Shown: piece by piece, positions 13,773-23,850 of the stretch
How the letters are laid out: every line of letters starts with the position of its first letter
Numbering within the stretch: the stretch's first letter is position 1
Source of the DNA: Mariannaea sp. PMI_226
Taxonomy: Eukaryota > Ascomycota > Sordariomycetes > Hypocreales > Nectriaceae
Direction: 5' to 3'
Assembly: GCA_024336345.1 (NCBI GenBank)
Contig: JANFOG010000011.1
Coordinates: 620,001 to 684,000, forward strand
Length of the DNA stretch: 64,000 bases
Translations under genes and position numbers: made by a program
Notes under the pieces: model-generated
What the model was told of the DNA's origin: nothing
What the model saw: only the letters and a program-made list of their open reading frames with translations
Databases searched by the model: none

Positions 13773-14256
13773 CCTCGCTCAGCAAGCAAGTGCAGGTAAC
13801 GGGTACTTTCCTTGGCCTGGCCGGCACAGGAATAAGTCACTTTTGGTTTGGTTCAGCGCCAGTGGTATGTATGTCGATCCCTCGACTCCTTCTAATACAT
13901 TGCACTTCTCCCTCCCTCTCTGCTGCGACTGCGCACTCGATACAACGGATCGAATTGTTTCTTTCATTCCAGCAATCCTCCCGCTACCGCATCTGGGGAG
14001 CCCACCAACGCCTACCTTCACTCGCGCGCCCTTGTCAACATTCATATTCTAGTCGATCCCTGAATCCAGCCTGCTCAAACTCCTCCCATCACTTTGTCCT
14101 CTTACTACTCCTTTTGCTTTCCCTTGATCGTCGAGAAGCCCTACCTACGTCCCACTCCGAACTGCCCTCCGGTGCTTGCTGGCCGCGGAAGATCGCCCGC
14201 TCTTGCTGACAATGCTCCTTGGCTACAGAAGACAGGCGAACACGCCAGTCAACACA

Positions 14257-15534
14257 ATGTCTACCATCAACAAGAACGACCCGGTCCCTTCAGGCGACCC
14301 TTCTGCGTCAGCTCCTGCGCAGACCTCCGACTCAGTTTCGCCCGCGTCCACCGGCGACTCTGTTCCCTCTGCCTCTGATGCTCAACCCACGTCACAACCA
14401 CCCGAGTCACAGTCAAGTGCTGCGCCTTCCGACCCTGCTACAGAGTCATCAAGTGCTGTCGAGAGCAGCCAACCTTCAGAGACGCAAGCCTCATCCGATC
14501 CTCCATCAAGCGAATCCAGTAAACCATCCGCAACAGCTCAGCCTTCGAAGACTATCCCCTCATCTGCGCCTGCCAAAGAAACCAGTAGTGCCGACGAGCC
14601 CAGCAGCTCCGATGACCAACCATCTCCTTCTGACGACTCATCCTCAAAGGCCCCCGAATCCACTGTTGTCATCGTGACCAAGTCCTCGGCTCAATCTAGT
14701 GTTGTCGTAGTTGTCACGTCGACAACTATCAATGAACCCACCGACGTTGAAACCTCTGCTCCTGCCTCTACAAGTACTTCTGAATCTCCGGCGCTTGGTG
14801 GTGGTTCCGGAGGTAATTCAGACAAGGGTCTGAGCCAAGGAAGCAAGGTCGCTATTGGAGTAGTCGTACCCATTGCAGCAATCGCCATCCTTGCCCTTAT
14901 TGGACTGTTCTGGTGGAAGAAGCGCCGTTCGCGCAAGGAGGCTGAAGAGGAGCGCCGCAAGGAAGTCGAGGACTACGCTTATAACCCGAACGCAGACCCC
15001 ACAGTTCCTCACGTCATGGGCGATGGCTATGAAATGAGAGAAGACACCTCCTCAGCAGGATATCGAGGCTGGGGTAGCACCACACTGAACTCCACTGGCC
15101 GCAAGGCTTCTACAACCATGTCCGGCGGCCAGACTGGACAGGCATATTCTGATATCACATCCCCTACTCGAGGAAATGCATCAGACGGCAGATCCAATGA
15201 CCCATTGATGGATGGTTCCTATTCACCCGAGGGCGAGATTCTTGGTGCCATGGGTCCCAATGCTGCCAACAACCGTGGCGCCGACGTCCACCGTGGACCT
15301 TCCAACGCATCCTCTTCATATAGCGCAGCTCGGTCCGATGGATCTGATCCAATCGCTCCTGCTTATGGTGCTCCTTACTACGACCAATATACCCAAAACA
15401 CCCCATATGAGGCCTATAACGGACAGGCACCAACAGCTCCAGTCATCCGTGATAACCCAGCAAGACGTAACACGAGAATTGAGAACCCATCTCACTATCC
15501 TCAACAGAGTGCGGGCATCTCGCAAAACTTCTAA
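14257..15534 (+). CDS. Ser/Thr-rich single-pass membrane protein, Mid2/WSC-sensor-like architecture
   Basis: Single exon, 425 aa from the ATG in the good context ACACAATGTC; an in-frame ATG at 14212 would add 15 residues. Residues 1 to about 195 are dominated by Ser, Thr, Pro and acidic residues, the composition of heavily O-mannosylated fungal wall-facing domains. A Gly/Ser linker leads to one clear membrane helix at about residues 198-221 (VAIGVVVPIAAIAILALIG...), a strong stop-transfer KKRRSRK, a charged helix (EAEEERRKEVED) and a 180-residue Ser/Gly/Asn/Tyr-rich cytosolic tail. This is the layout of fungal cell-wall stress sensors of the Mid2 type, but no WSC cysteine domain is present and no cleavable signal peptide precedes the Ser-rich part, so an N-out anchor is inferred. 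Specific function unknown. Confidence 0.8.
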   Translation: MSTINKNDPVPSGDPSASAPAQTSDSVSPASTGDSVPSASDAQPTSQPPESQSSAAPSDPATESSSAVESSQPSETQASSDPPSSESSKPSATAQPSKTIPSSAPAKETSSADEPSSSDDQPSPSDDSSSKAPESTVVIVTKSSAQSSVVVVVTSTTINEPTDVETSAPASTSTSESPALGGGSGGNSDKGLSQGSKVAIGVVVPIAAIAILALIGLFWWKKRRSRKEAEEERRKEVEDYAYNPNADPTVPHVMGDGYEMREDTSSAGYRGWGSTTLNSTGRKASTTMSGGQTGQAYSDITSPTRGNASDGRSNDPLMDGSYSPEGEILGAMGPNAANNRGADVHRGPSNASSSYSAARSDGSDPIAPAYGAPYYDQYTQNTPYEAYNGQAPTAPVIRDNPARRNTRIENPSHYPQQSAGISQNF

Positions 15535-16284
15535 ACTGTTCTCTGAGAGAGGCAAGCTTTTCCAGCTTTCCGATTGGATTTTCCCCCTTAATTCTCACAA
15601 AAATATTTTTTTATGATACCCGCCTCCTATCGAAGAAAAAAAAACACTCGCTCGGAAGTGGCCCTGTCTCGGCGTCAACATATTTTGGCTTGATTTTATT
15701 CGGCATTCGATGAATAGGATTCTTAATCCATTTCTGTTGAACATATCAACAGACCATCCTGCCAATTGCAACTTGGAAAAGTTGGCATTTCGAAGATTTT
15801 TTTTCTCTCTCTTTCCTGTTCCTTTTCTCTGTCTGCGAGTAAAGTTGCAGTAACATAACCAGGGTGAGCCCATCACGACGATGCTCACCCTCGAAACGCT
15901 TATATCACGAATGGGAATTGTACATATGGCAAAGGTGTTAGACGTGGCTTAAGTAAAGGGGAGAGGTCTAGGGGCTATTTAGCTCTGGCCAGGTGTTTGT
16001 AAGTAATGCGCAAGTAGTGGCAAACGTATATTGTGGAGGCACACAGTGAAGAAGGGAGGGTCAAAACTAGGCAATGGTTAGAGAAGGTTATGACAAGGTT
16101 ATGACTGGATATCGAATGGTGGGGATAGACGTATATAGGGAACGAATTGAAGAAACTTGGGCCTTTTTTTTCAACATGACTGTTTCTTACAGCTACTTTA
16201 TCCTTGTCCCTCAAATTATCGAGCTGCTTGGTATTATGATTCTGTGCCGAATCTTTAACAACAACAAAGCTTGCTTCCAAGTGC
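15535..16284. other. Intergenic region, convergent 3' ends
   Basis: Lies between the convergent stops of the membrane-protein gene (+) and the carboxylesterase (-). Nothing coding is visible; it presumably holds both 3' UTRs. Confidence 0.5.
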
Positions 16285-18092
16285 TCAACTTGCCCCTTTC
16301 AGTTCTTGCGTTGCTCCCATCCCCTGCACCAACACCATCCTCTTCCACCAAAACTTGACCCTCTCATATCTCTCTCGTGTGAGCACGCTCTCTCTCACCC
16401 CGATGCCCCGTTGATGCCCGCCAGCCAACTCGTCATTCCCCTCTCCAAACACCAGCAACTTGCCTTCCCCTCCTGGGATCTCGGGACTGACAAACGGCGG
16501 CCAAGCTTCACCTAGGTCACCACTGGGTTCAGTCACAAACGACGTCATGCGGCCATGCATCTCCCTTGCCACGTCCAGCATGCCAGGGAAGCGACGCAGC
16601 TGCTCCGTATCATGTGCGGCTGCGAGAGAGTGGGTGCCATGGCCTGCCAGGCGCAAGGGGCTGGATAGGGCAGCGTACTCGTACACGTAGACTCGAGCAC
16701 CGGCGGATGAGAGCGTGTGTGCCGTATGGAGAACGGGTGCGATGTATGCAAAGTCTCCATATGCAGCAGCTAAGCGGATAAATTGCGCTCCCCCGCTACC
16801 TGTGGTGTTGGCGTATGGTGAGGATGGGTTCGTGATGGGGTCTGGATACAGAGCCTCGAGAGCTGCCAAGTCATCGCTTGTCAGAGAAGGGATGAGCGTG
16901 CTGAAGAAAGTACGGAAGTCATCGTTGCAGGATGCGGAGGCGGGCACGAAAGAGGAACCCTCGTGGGTGCAGAAGCCTGTGATGACGCACATCCCCATCG
17001 CCCTACCGTCCGCGATACGCTGCTCCCACAGACGCACTGGTGTGTCGGGAATCATGCCCCCCTCGCCATCAACGACGGGCTGGAATGGCCATTGAACAGA
17101 CGGTTCGAACGTATCCCATACACGTCCCGCGGCAGCGAGCAAGGGCCGGAGTGGCATAGCTTTCAGTTCCTCGATAGAAGAACAGAGCGACTGCTGAAGG
17201 AAGAAGGCCTGGTGGACGATGCCTCGGGGATGAGATGGAGAGAGCACAAAGCGGGCTGTGGGCGAACCAGACTCCAATATAGCTTTGTGAAAAGGGGGTT
17301 GAGTGGAATTGAGGAGGTGGTGACCGGTCTGGACTGCGTGTAAGTGAAGTCGCTCGACTGAATTCCCACACCAAGGGTCTGAAGAATTGATATGCGAAGG
17401 GAGTGAGAGAAGCTTGACTTGTGATCGCATAGAAGGGCAGTAGCTTCACTTAACCTTGCTCCACCACCAGACCAAAGCAAACTCTCATCACTGAGCACAT
17501 CAAGATAATGAAACAGGGCAAACAAACTCACCGAATGCGCTCCAGCGCTAACTCCCACTACGGTTATTCTCTCATAGTCCCCTCCGAACTCGCCAATCCA
17601 CCTCCTTACCCATCTCAAGGCTTCAGCCTGATCCCTCAGCCCGAGATTAGACGCTCTCCCCTCAAACGGCACAAACCCGAGCACGCCGAGCCTGTATGCC
17701 ACACTCACGGCAACTATCCCCTTCTCACTCCAACCGACCACACTCTCCATGTCCCGATCAAGCGGATCCCCAAAATTGTAGCTACCGCCGTGTATGTAGA
17801 CCAGAACAGGATGCCTAGATGAACTAGACGAGCCTGAGGGGCGCGTAACGTTCAGGCGCAGACATTCCTCCGAACCTGACTCTACCGGGGTCGCACACTT
17901 GCCGCCGGGTTTCGTAGCATCTAGTGTTTCTGGCAAAGGAGACTCAACGGGGTGCTCAAACCTCTGTGCTGTAGCGTAGGGAATATTGAAGAAGACGTCA
18001 AGTGGCTTGGGATGCACCTCAGAGGCAGGCTTTGAGAGGCCTCGAACTGTACAGGTGCCGAGCTTCACAGTGGGATGCGTGTCAGCAGACAT
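16285..18092 (-). CDS. Type-B carboxylesterase (alpha/beta hydrolase), cytosolic
   Basis: Two exons on the minus strand: 18092-17532 and 17328-16285, 534 aa. The join is in phase 0 (GTGAGT donor at 17531; acceptor before ACCGGT) and gives the continuous block GVSAGAHS-TGHHLL, as expected for the family. Visible signatures: oxyanion-hole HGG (residues 101-103), nucleophile Ser182 in G-V-S-A-G, acid Glu310 in THEG, and a catalytic His in the GHGTHS region (417-420). The elbow is GVSAG rather than the commoner GESAG, a variant seen in fungal members. No signal peptide, so an intracellular ester/lipid or xenobiotic hydrolase is inferred; the substrate cannot be read. The 203-bp intron is longer than nearly all others in this window. 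Upstream neighbour on the same strand is the coiled-coil gene, 0.75 kb away. Confidence 0.88.
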
Positions 18093-18841
18093 CCCTTTCG
18101 AGTCCTCAACCGATCAATGACAAAGAATATCTTAGAGTTGAATCAGTGGCCACTCTTGTCATTCGATACAGTGGTCGTTCACTTGTGGGCAACGGAGCAT
18201 GAGGAGAGAGGTGACGTGAACCTTCGGAGCGGGGCCGGGTCGGACATCCACAGTGTCACCGGGTGTTGCCGCCGAGAGGCTTGCAGAGCGCCTCTCATGC
18301 TTCGAATTGCAAGGTTTCGGATTCCGAATGCGTCGACTCCAGTACAATGCGAGCACGCCAAAGCTAGACTACACTTAATTATTATTGCGATGCGGGGATC
18401 GCTGTCCTGCGTCCTCGGCACGAACTCCTCTCAACCAATGTCCTGATCTGGGAAGTAAGCATACTGAGTCAGAATCATGACCATTCGATCATCTCAAAAT
18501 CAAATATATACACAAAACCCACCTATTGAGTACAGTTGAAAAGCGAGTGAGAAAAATAACGACGTCAACTAATGTGCCTATGCACCTCCTTCCAGTAGTA
18601 GTAATAACGCCTTTGCAAGATATAATGAAGCAACAATGTTGGAATGCCAAAAAGAACAACACCCCTCCAGGAAAAGTCAGAATAAAACAACAATTCGCAA
18701 CAACAACAGGCGTTTGGTCTTAAACACCGTCCGTTCCGTTCCAACTCCAAAGCGAATGACCAAAATATTACCTTTTAATAATTGAACCGATACTCCCTAG
18801 TGTCACATGTGCTAACATCAATGCTCAGATGTGCTGCGAAG
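18093..18841. other. Intergenic region between two minus-strand genes
   Basis: Contains the promoter of the carboxylesterase and the 3' UTR of the coiled-coil gene. No ORF with coding character is seen. Confidence 0.5.
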
Positions 18842-21073
18842 CTACGCCACTCGCTTCGTGGCCTGCAAAGCAGCCATCTCCTTTCGCCGTCGCTTATCTG
18901 CCCATTCTCGACTGGCAGCTCTACTTCGTTCTGCAGCTTCTTCCCTCGCTGCACGAGCCGCTGCCTCGCGTTCTTTCCTTTCGCGCTCCTTATCGTCTCT
19001 GAAACTGGTGTTATCACGTTCGAAGATTTGTTTTCCCTTTCGTCTCAGCTGCTGAGCGTCTTCTGCGGTTAGAGTGTTTCGTTTGCTATTGGAACTGCCA
19101 GCTGAGGGCGACGTTTCCCTCTTCAGATTCTCATCCGACACCATAGTAGAGAGCCTTCCTCGGCTCTGAGTGGCCTTACCCTCCACTTGCTCTCCATGAG
19201 AGGAGCGAAGTAAAGGAACAGAAGCTCGTTTCAACCTAGCTTCTTGACGCCTCTTCTCCGCATCATCAACATGGTGAGCGTTTCCCTGACGAGCACGGCT
19301 GGCAATGGTCTCCCGAGGCATTGTACTTGGCGTACTGCTAATTCGCACAGGCCGAGCCTTGAACTCGCGTCTCTTCCTTTCCTCTTCTTCCTGCGCCTTG
19401 AGGCGTGCTTCGCGTTCCTCTCGCTTCCGTCGAGAGATGGCCTCCCCCGGAAGCTCAAATGTAGGCTTCGTCAATGGCTTGCTGGACTTATTCCTTGCAG
19501 GAGGAACATACACCTTCTGAGTTTCGGCCTGTTGAGCCAAACGAGCCTCACGTTGTTCTTTTAATCTCCGAGCAACTGCCTCACCTGGGAGCTCAAAGTT
19601 TGGGATTGTTGGTGCTTTTCTTGATTTGACCGGGGGTTTGGCTGTTTTGATGCTGGCGATTTGACCTTGCGAGAGCTGCGACCTGTGTTTTGGCGACGCC
19701 TGCGATCCCTCTGGCTTGTTTCGAAACACAAGCGATGTTGCTCTGCGAACTTGCGGTTGAGTCTTATCCGTTTGCTTGATACGAACAGTTGACGCGAGAC
19801 CACTCATCGAAGCTCTCTTCGAGACAGTGGACCTCGTAGCCTGTGATGGCGGCTCCAAACTTTTGCGGCTAGACTTCAAGGCAGGGCGTGAAGTGACTTG
19901 ACCCTGTTGGGCGAAAGCATTTATAGCCTCCAGCTCATCTTCGAGTTTGTCAAGTTCCTCAAGAGAGTCTTCAATACGAGGAACAGAGAATGACCCAGCC
20001 CTTGAAGACCCACCGGCATAGCTACTGCTCCTATCACTTATCAAAGTAAGAGACGGAGATACAGCTTGCTCCACAACTTCGGCAACTTCAACTTCAGGCA
20101 CCTTGAGCGGCGTAGTCTGGTAGTATTCGTAAGGAGGAGGCTGAGACATAGCCATGTTGGCTTGATCACCTAGGGACTTGGGGAGGTCCGATTCGGATAG
20201 CGATGATGCATTTCCTTCCAAAGGGGTAGCTATAAGGATGTAGGAGTTAGCCAAATGGCATCCTAGAGGTTCCGACTGGGAGGCTGATCGCTCTCGGCGC
20301 AAGAGCAAGTTACATCCAAAGACCAGGTTTCCAATTAGACGACTATCGCCGTCAGGGGATGTATGATGGCCTTTGGGAGAACCGGCTGGCGCTGAGCACG
20401 ATAGCAGCCATTCGAACTGACCTGCCAAATGTCTCTCGATATGGTCTCGTCTCGGGTGTTTGGGATGGGCGTCTTGAAGTGGGTGGTGTATGACTGAAAG
20501 GTTGAGTGCTAGGAGCAATAGTCAGTATGGGATATAGAAGGCGAAAAATGTGGCTAAGGGGTTCGAAGACGCGAGTACGCAAGTGGAATTTGGATATAAT
20601 GGGCGATGAGGGGGAGCAAGGGACTCTTAAGATTGACCTTCGGACGATTGGTGTTCAGCTGTTGACGGCTGAGAGGCCGCTGGTGCAGTTGAGGCAACTG
20701 GATACGTAGAAGAAGTGGCAGAAGTCAAATCAGGCTCAGTGGGTGCGCAATAGGACTCTTCTTGTACTGCATCTAGCGGCTCAAAGACATAGGTGTCGAT
20801 CGGAGCGCGGTGTCGAGGTCCTCGGGATGGATACTTGATAACCCTGGGTTCAGCAGCGTGATACTTGGAGCTAAAGTCGAATTGGTCGTATTTCTGAGGT
20901 AAGGAGGAATTCTGAACTTGGCTAATGGTCAACTCTTTGAGCATTCCTTCCAAAACGTCGATCGTGGTGGTCTCAGCGCTTGCGGCCGAGACGTTAGTAG
21001 AAGGAGAATGCTGGTCGATCGAGGGGATGGAGGTTGCAGTGTGAGAGTCGGCGGCGCGATAGATTCGAGCCAT
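18842..21073 (-). CDS. Highly charged coiled-coil protein with repeated FELPGEA motifs (unknown function)
   Basis: Proposed exons, minus strand: 21073-20638, 20508-20422, 20229-18842 (636 aa). All joins are phase 1. Intron 1 ends in an ideal CTGAC...CCTAG but begins with a weak GTCAAT donor; intron 2 is 192 bp. The 87-bp middle exon is a multiple of three and could be skipped without a frame change. The N-terminal 145 residues are Ser/Thr-rich with YVFEPLDAV; the C-terminal two thirds are Lys/Arg/Glu-rich. Two matching blocks occur: FELPGEAVARRLKEQREARL and FELPGEAISRRKREEREARL, the second running into an EEERKRREFKARPVR stretch that recalls TPX2-type microtubule-binding repeats (inference). 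The C-terminus is a long charged helix ending ATKRVA. I know it only as a conserved fungal family with misleading database names. The coding nature of the last exon is clear; the 5' structure is less sure. Confidence 0.72.
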
Positions 21074-22965
21074 GGTCACAGCTTTGAGCTTGCTCCTGCA
21101 CAATGGATCCTCAAACCCCGACGTATGTAGGGACCATGGGTCGAATACCCTGTCTAACGTGGGAGACTGGGGGGGCAGGCAGATTTGGGGGCCACAATTG
21201 GTTGAAATGGGACAAGCCTCAAGGATGTAATTTCGCTGATAGACAAGGGAGGGACGGAGACCTTTGACAGTCTCGTGCCAAGTTTGTGCTGGTGCTTGTG
21301 CGTTATGCAAAGTGGAATAAGAAAAAAGAGTAGCTGCTGAGTCCAAGGTCCGACCAATATACGCAGCGGTTTTCGTATCACGCAGTTTTAGACAGATGAT
21401 GGGGACCAAAAATTTATCGGGAAGGGCGGTAGCGAGGTGCGAGGTGCAAGGTGCTGGAGGGGGGGAGAGTAGAGGAGGATAGGACTGGACGCTGGCAATG
21501 AAGTTTTGGCGAGAATGAATGGGAGAGGTAAGGAGAGATGGCGAGGCACGTCAATAAAAACACATTGGGTAAGGTAGGTAGGCAGGTAAGTCAACATCAA
21601 CAAAACAAGTAGGAGCAGCTTCGGTTACCTTGGAAGGAAACCATGAGCCATGGATCTTATTATGTATGGCACCGCATCTTCCCCTCATTGTCCAGCTGCA
21701 CTGCACCTCCCCATCTGCATGCACAGGTACGTCAAAATACACAGGCAGCATCTCCCGGGACTTGACTACCTAGGCATGCAAATGAGGACCTCCCTAGATG
21801 CTTCGTACAAAAAACAAATAGTCGCTGATCATTTGTGACCTGACGTCAATCCACCATCAAGCTCAACTCCACTAACATAGCTTACCGTATTTACAAACAA
21901 AAAAAAACAATTACAAGACTGCAGCTGATAGTCCTGCGCCGAGCTTGCATCAGGCGTTTTGTCGCGTCGGTTACGCCAAATGCAATTGGCCTACCTGATT
22001 GGATGTGGGTCTGCTCACTAAACAAAACACTTTTGGGTCCTCGGCTTATTAGCACATGGCCCACCTCATTTTTCAGCGATCGCTGAAGTCGAAGTGCTAG
22101 TTATTAAATACTAGACGCACTACGGAGTAGGAGCTTTGATATGTAATGTAAGTTGCCTTAGCACAAAGTAAGGGCCCGTCTTGCCATCGTAGCTATAAAG
22201 AAAACACTCGCAAAACAAAGCATAGAGGTCAAGGCCACTCAATACAAGGTATGCACAAGTAGGCCAGGTATATAGCGTTGTGGTTTCCGGCATGATCTCT
22301 TGTCAATGCTCATCATTGCAGTTGCTGTCCGAAAACTCACGCTTAGCTATGAACGTAAGGTAAGGTAGGAAGCAATTATTGTGATGAAGCCACTGAAAAT
22401 CCACCTACCAATGCAGTAGAGCGACTATCCCAGCAATTCTGCCCTGCCTGGTCTAGAATTTCATTTCTCGCCACACCGCGTCCTTGGAGTTGCATCTGGC
22501 ACAGCCTGCACCATCGGCTAATGGATGGGACTCTTTCCTGGGTCTCAGCCTGGTTTATAAACATCGTCCCAGTATGCCCACTCGATTTCAGTTCCATCCA
22601 CCACAGCCAGCGACTTGAGATCATAGAAATGCGTATCCACGAGGAGGTGGATCTACCCAGGCGCTTCTCTCACATCCACGTATACCAAACGATGATACAA
22701 TTTAGATGTCTTCTCGCCAAGCCTTGAATGGTTACTGATTTGGAGATCTGAACGGCATTGTCTTAAAATATGCCGTATCTGGTGACATTCGATCTCTTTG
22801 AAGCTCTAGACGCTAGACGCAAGGAATAGGGGCCCAGCATGTATTGAGATCAAGAGTGTTTGTCAAGTGTTGTGGTCGTCGAATAGCGTCCACGCTGAGG
22901 AGATTGTGAAAAATCAAGCCTCTAGAAGGGGGCATTCTGAGATAAACTTTCGATCGAATGTCAAC
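21074..22965. other. Intergenic region
   Basis: About 1.9 kb between the start of the coiled-coil gene (-) and the 3' end of DAD2 (-). It has TAGG/GGTA-rich runs around 21570 and an AT-rich stretch near 21880-22150. No gene is supported. Confidence 0.5.
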
Positions 22966-23522
22966 CTAGATAATTCGAGACTGGTCTTCGTCTGCTGCAG
23001 CTTCTACCGCCTCAGCCTGGGCTTGCAGCGTAGGTGCATGTTCTGTTGGGATTCGAACGAGCGTCTGAGGTAGGGGACCAACACCATCTTGTTCTGCATC
23101 GGTCGGAGGTTGAGTGCCAGGTTTCGCAAGTTTTGCTATGGGATATAAGTTAGCTCATTACCACACGTTTATGTTTATATTCAAAGGCACAAACAAGAAG
23201 CCATGTTGATTGCACGCAGAACATTATGCCAGTTTCCCATGACGACTGCAATTACTACAGGTTGTTAACATGTGCATAAATTTGAAGCCCATAACTTTTC
23301 GGTCAAACCTTCAGTGCCATCGGAAAGAGTTGACAGTTTCCTCTCCAAATCCTCCATTTGCGCAGCTACTGCAGCGCTCAAGTCCCTGAGCTCCTTCAGG
23401 CTTTCCAGCTCAGCCCTCTTCTCCTCTATACGCGCCAGAAGCGCGGGCGACTGCCCCGCTGACGAGGTTGAAGCGCTCGGTGCGCGCATATGCGACGAGA
23501 GGGACCGTGTGTGATACGACAT
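22966..23522 (-). CDS. dad2: DASH/Dam1 complex subunit Dad2
   Basis: Three exons, minus strand: 23522-23309, 23245-23195, 23135-22966; 144 aa. Both introns (63 and 59 bp) interrupt after the first codon base and begin with GTTTGA and GTTTGT. Joining gives the Dad2 core: an N-terminal Ser-rich tail, then LLARIEEKRAELESLKELRD, a coiled coil to about residue 65, LSTLSDGTE, and NWHNVLRAINMAS encoded by the 51-bp second exon, followed by an acidic tail ending DQSRII. The conserved NWxNVLRAI motif appears only after splicing, which confirms the model. The DASH ring couples kinetochores to dynamic microtubule ends during mitosis. The gene is head-to-head with shugoshin, 320 bp apart. Length is normal for filamentous fungi. 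Confidence 0.95.
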
Positions 23523-23678
23523 GTTGAGCTAATCGGGTACCAAAGAGTATCTGAGAGAAAGTGGTTTGCATCTCTTGCAGTCGTGGTTCTAGTTCAGAAC
23601 CTCGCGTCTCTTGTGGTGGGGTTAAACGTGGGGTTGGACTTGTCGTGACCCCAGCAACGAGAGCATTCAGGCTCCGTT

Positions 23679-23693
23679 ATGAGCTATGCCTAA
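23679..23693 (+). promoter_or_regulatory. Tetrapeptide upstream ORF 1 (MSYA-stop) in SGO1 leader
   Basis: ATG AGC TAT GCC TAA within the first copy of the 12-bp repeat. It matters only if the SGO1 transcript starts upstream of it, which the sequence does not show. Confidence 0.3.
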
Positions 23694-23819
23694 AACAGAC
23701 ATTAGTAAATAATGACACAAAATTTCCCACTGGCAAACCAGTTCATGCTAAACACCACTTACTTCAATTTCCCACTTCCTATTCTCAACACCAGCTCCAC
23801 AAGCCACAAGATCAATACC

Positions 23820-23825
23820 ACGCGT
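23820..23825. promoter_or_regulatory. MCB-like ACGCGT box
   Basis: Perfect match to the Mbp1/MBF (MCB) cell-cycle element, 18 bp before the SGO1 ATG. A second ACGCGT at 23888-23893 spans the end of SGO1 exon 1. A 6-mer is expected about 16 times by chance in 64 kb, so this is suggestive only. Confidence 0.3.
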
Positions 23826-23835
23826 TCACTGCATT

Positions 23836-23850
23836 ATGAGCTATGGCTAG
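23836..23850 (+). promoter_or_regulatory. Tetrapeptide upstream ORF 2 (MSYG-stop) overlapping the SGO1 start
   Basis: ATG AGC TAT GGC TAG begins 7 nt before the SGO1 ATG (23843) in another frame and ends 8 nt inside it. Ribosomes starting here would have to re-scan or leak to reach SGO1. Confidence 0.35.

Larger units (their letters stand above)
8047..14256. other. Large intergenic region without recognisable genes
   Basis: About 6.2 kb. No ORF here resembles a protein family or shows coding-like composition on either strand, and I see no tRNA or 5S gene. It contains simple repeats (listed separately), an A-rich tract at about 11000-11050 and an AGGTACCT palindrome at 12813-12820. The stretch from about 13600 to 14250 is C/T-rich and is likely promoter plus 5' leader of the next gene. 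Confidence 0.5.
23523..23842. promoter_or_regulatory. Shared divergent promoter of DAD2 and SGO1
   Basis: 320 bp separate the two start codons, so both genes must take their core promoter from this segment. An MCB-type ACGCGT lies at 23820-23825. A 12-bp direct repeat TTATGAGCTATG occurs at 23677-23688 and 23834-23845, the second copy containing the SGO1 start codon. Co-regulation of two segregation genes is inferred from the arrangement. Confidence 0.7.

Noticed and set aside
13715..14209. 164-aa ORF on the plus strand upstream of the Ser-rich membrane protein
   Set aside because: Lies in a microsatellite and C/T-rich leader; Ser/Leu/Pro-rich translation follows from base composition.
23048..23062. 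B-box-like GGATTCGAAC on the minus strand
   Set aside because: It lies inside the third exon of DAD2 and no cloverleaf can be formed around it.
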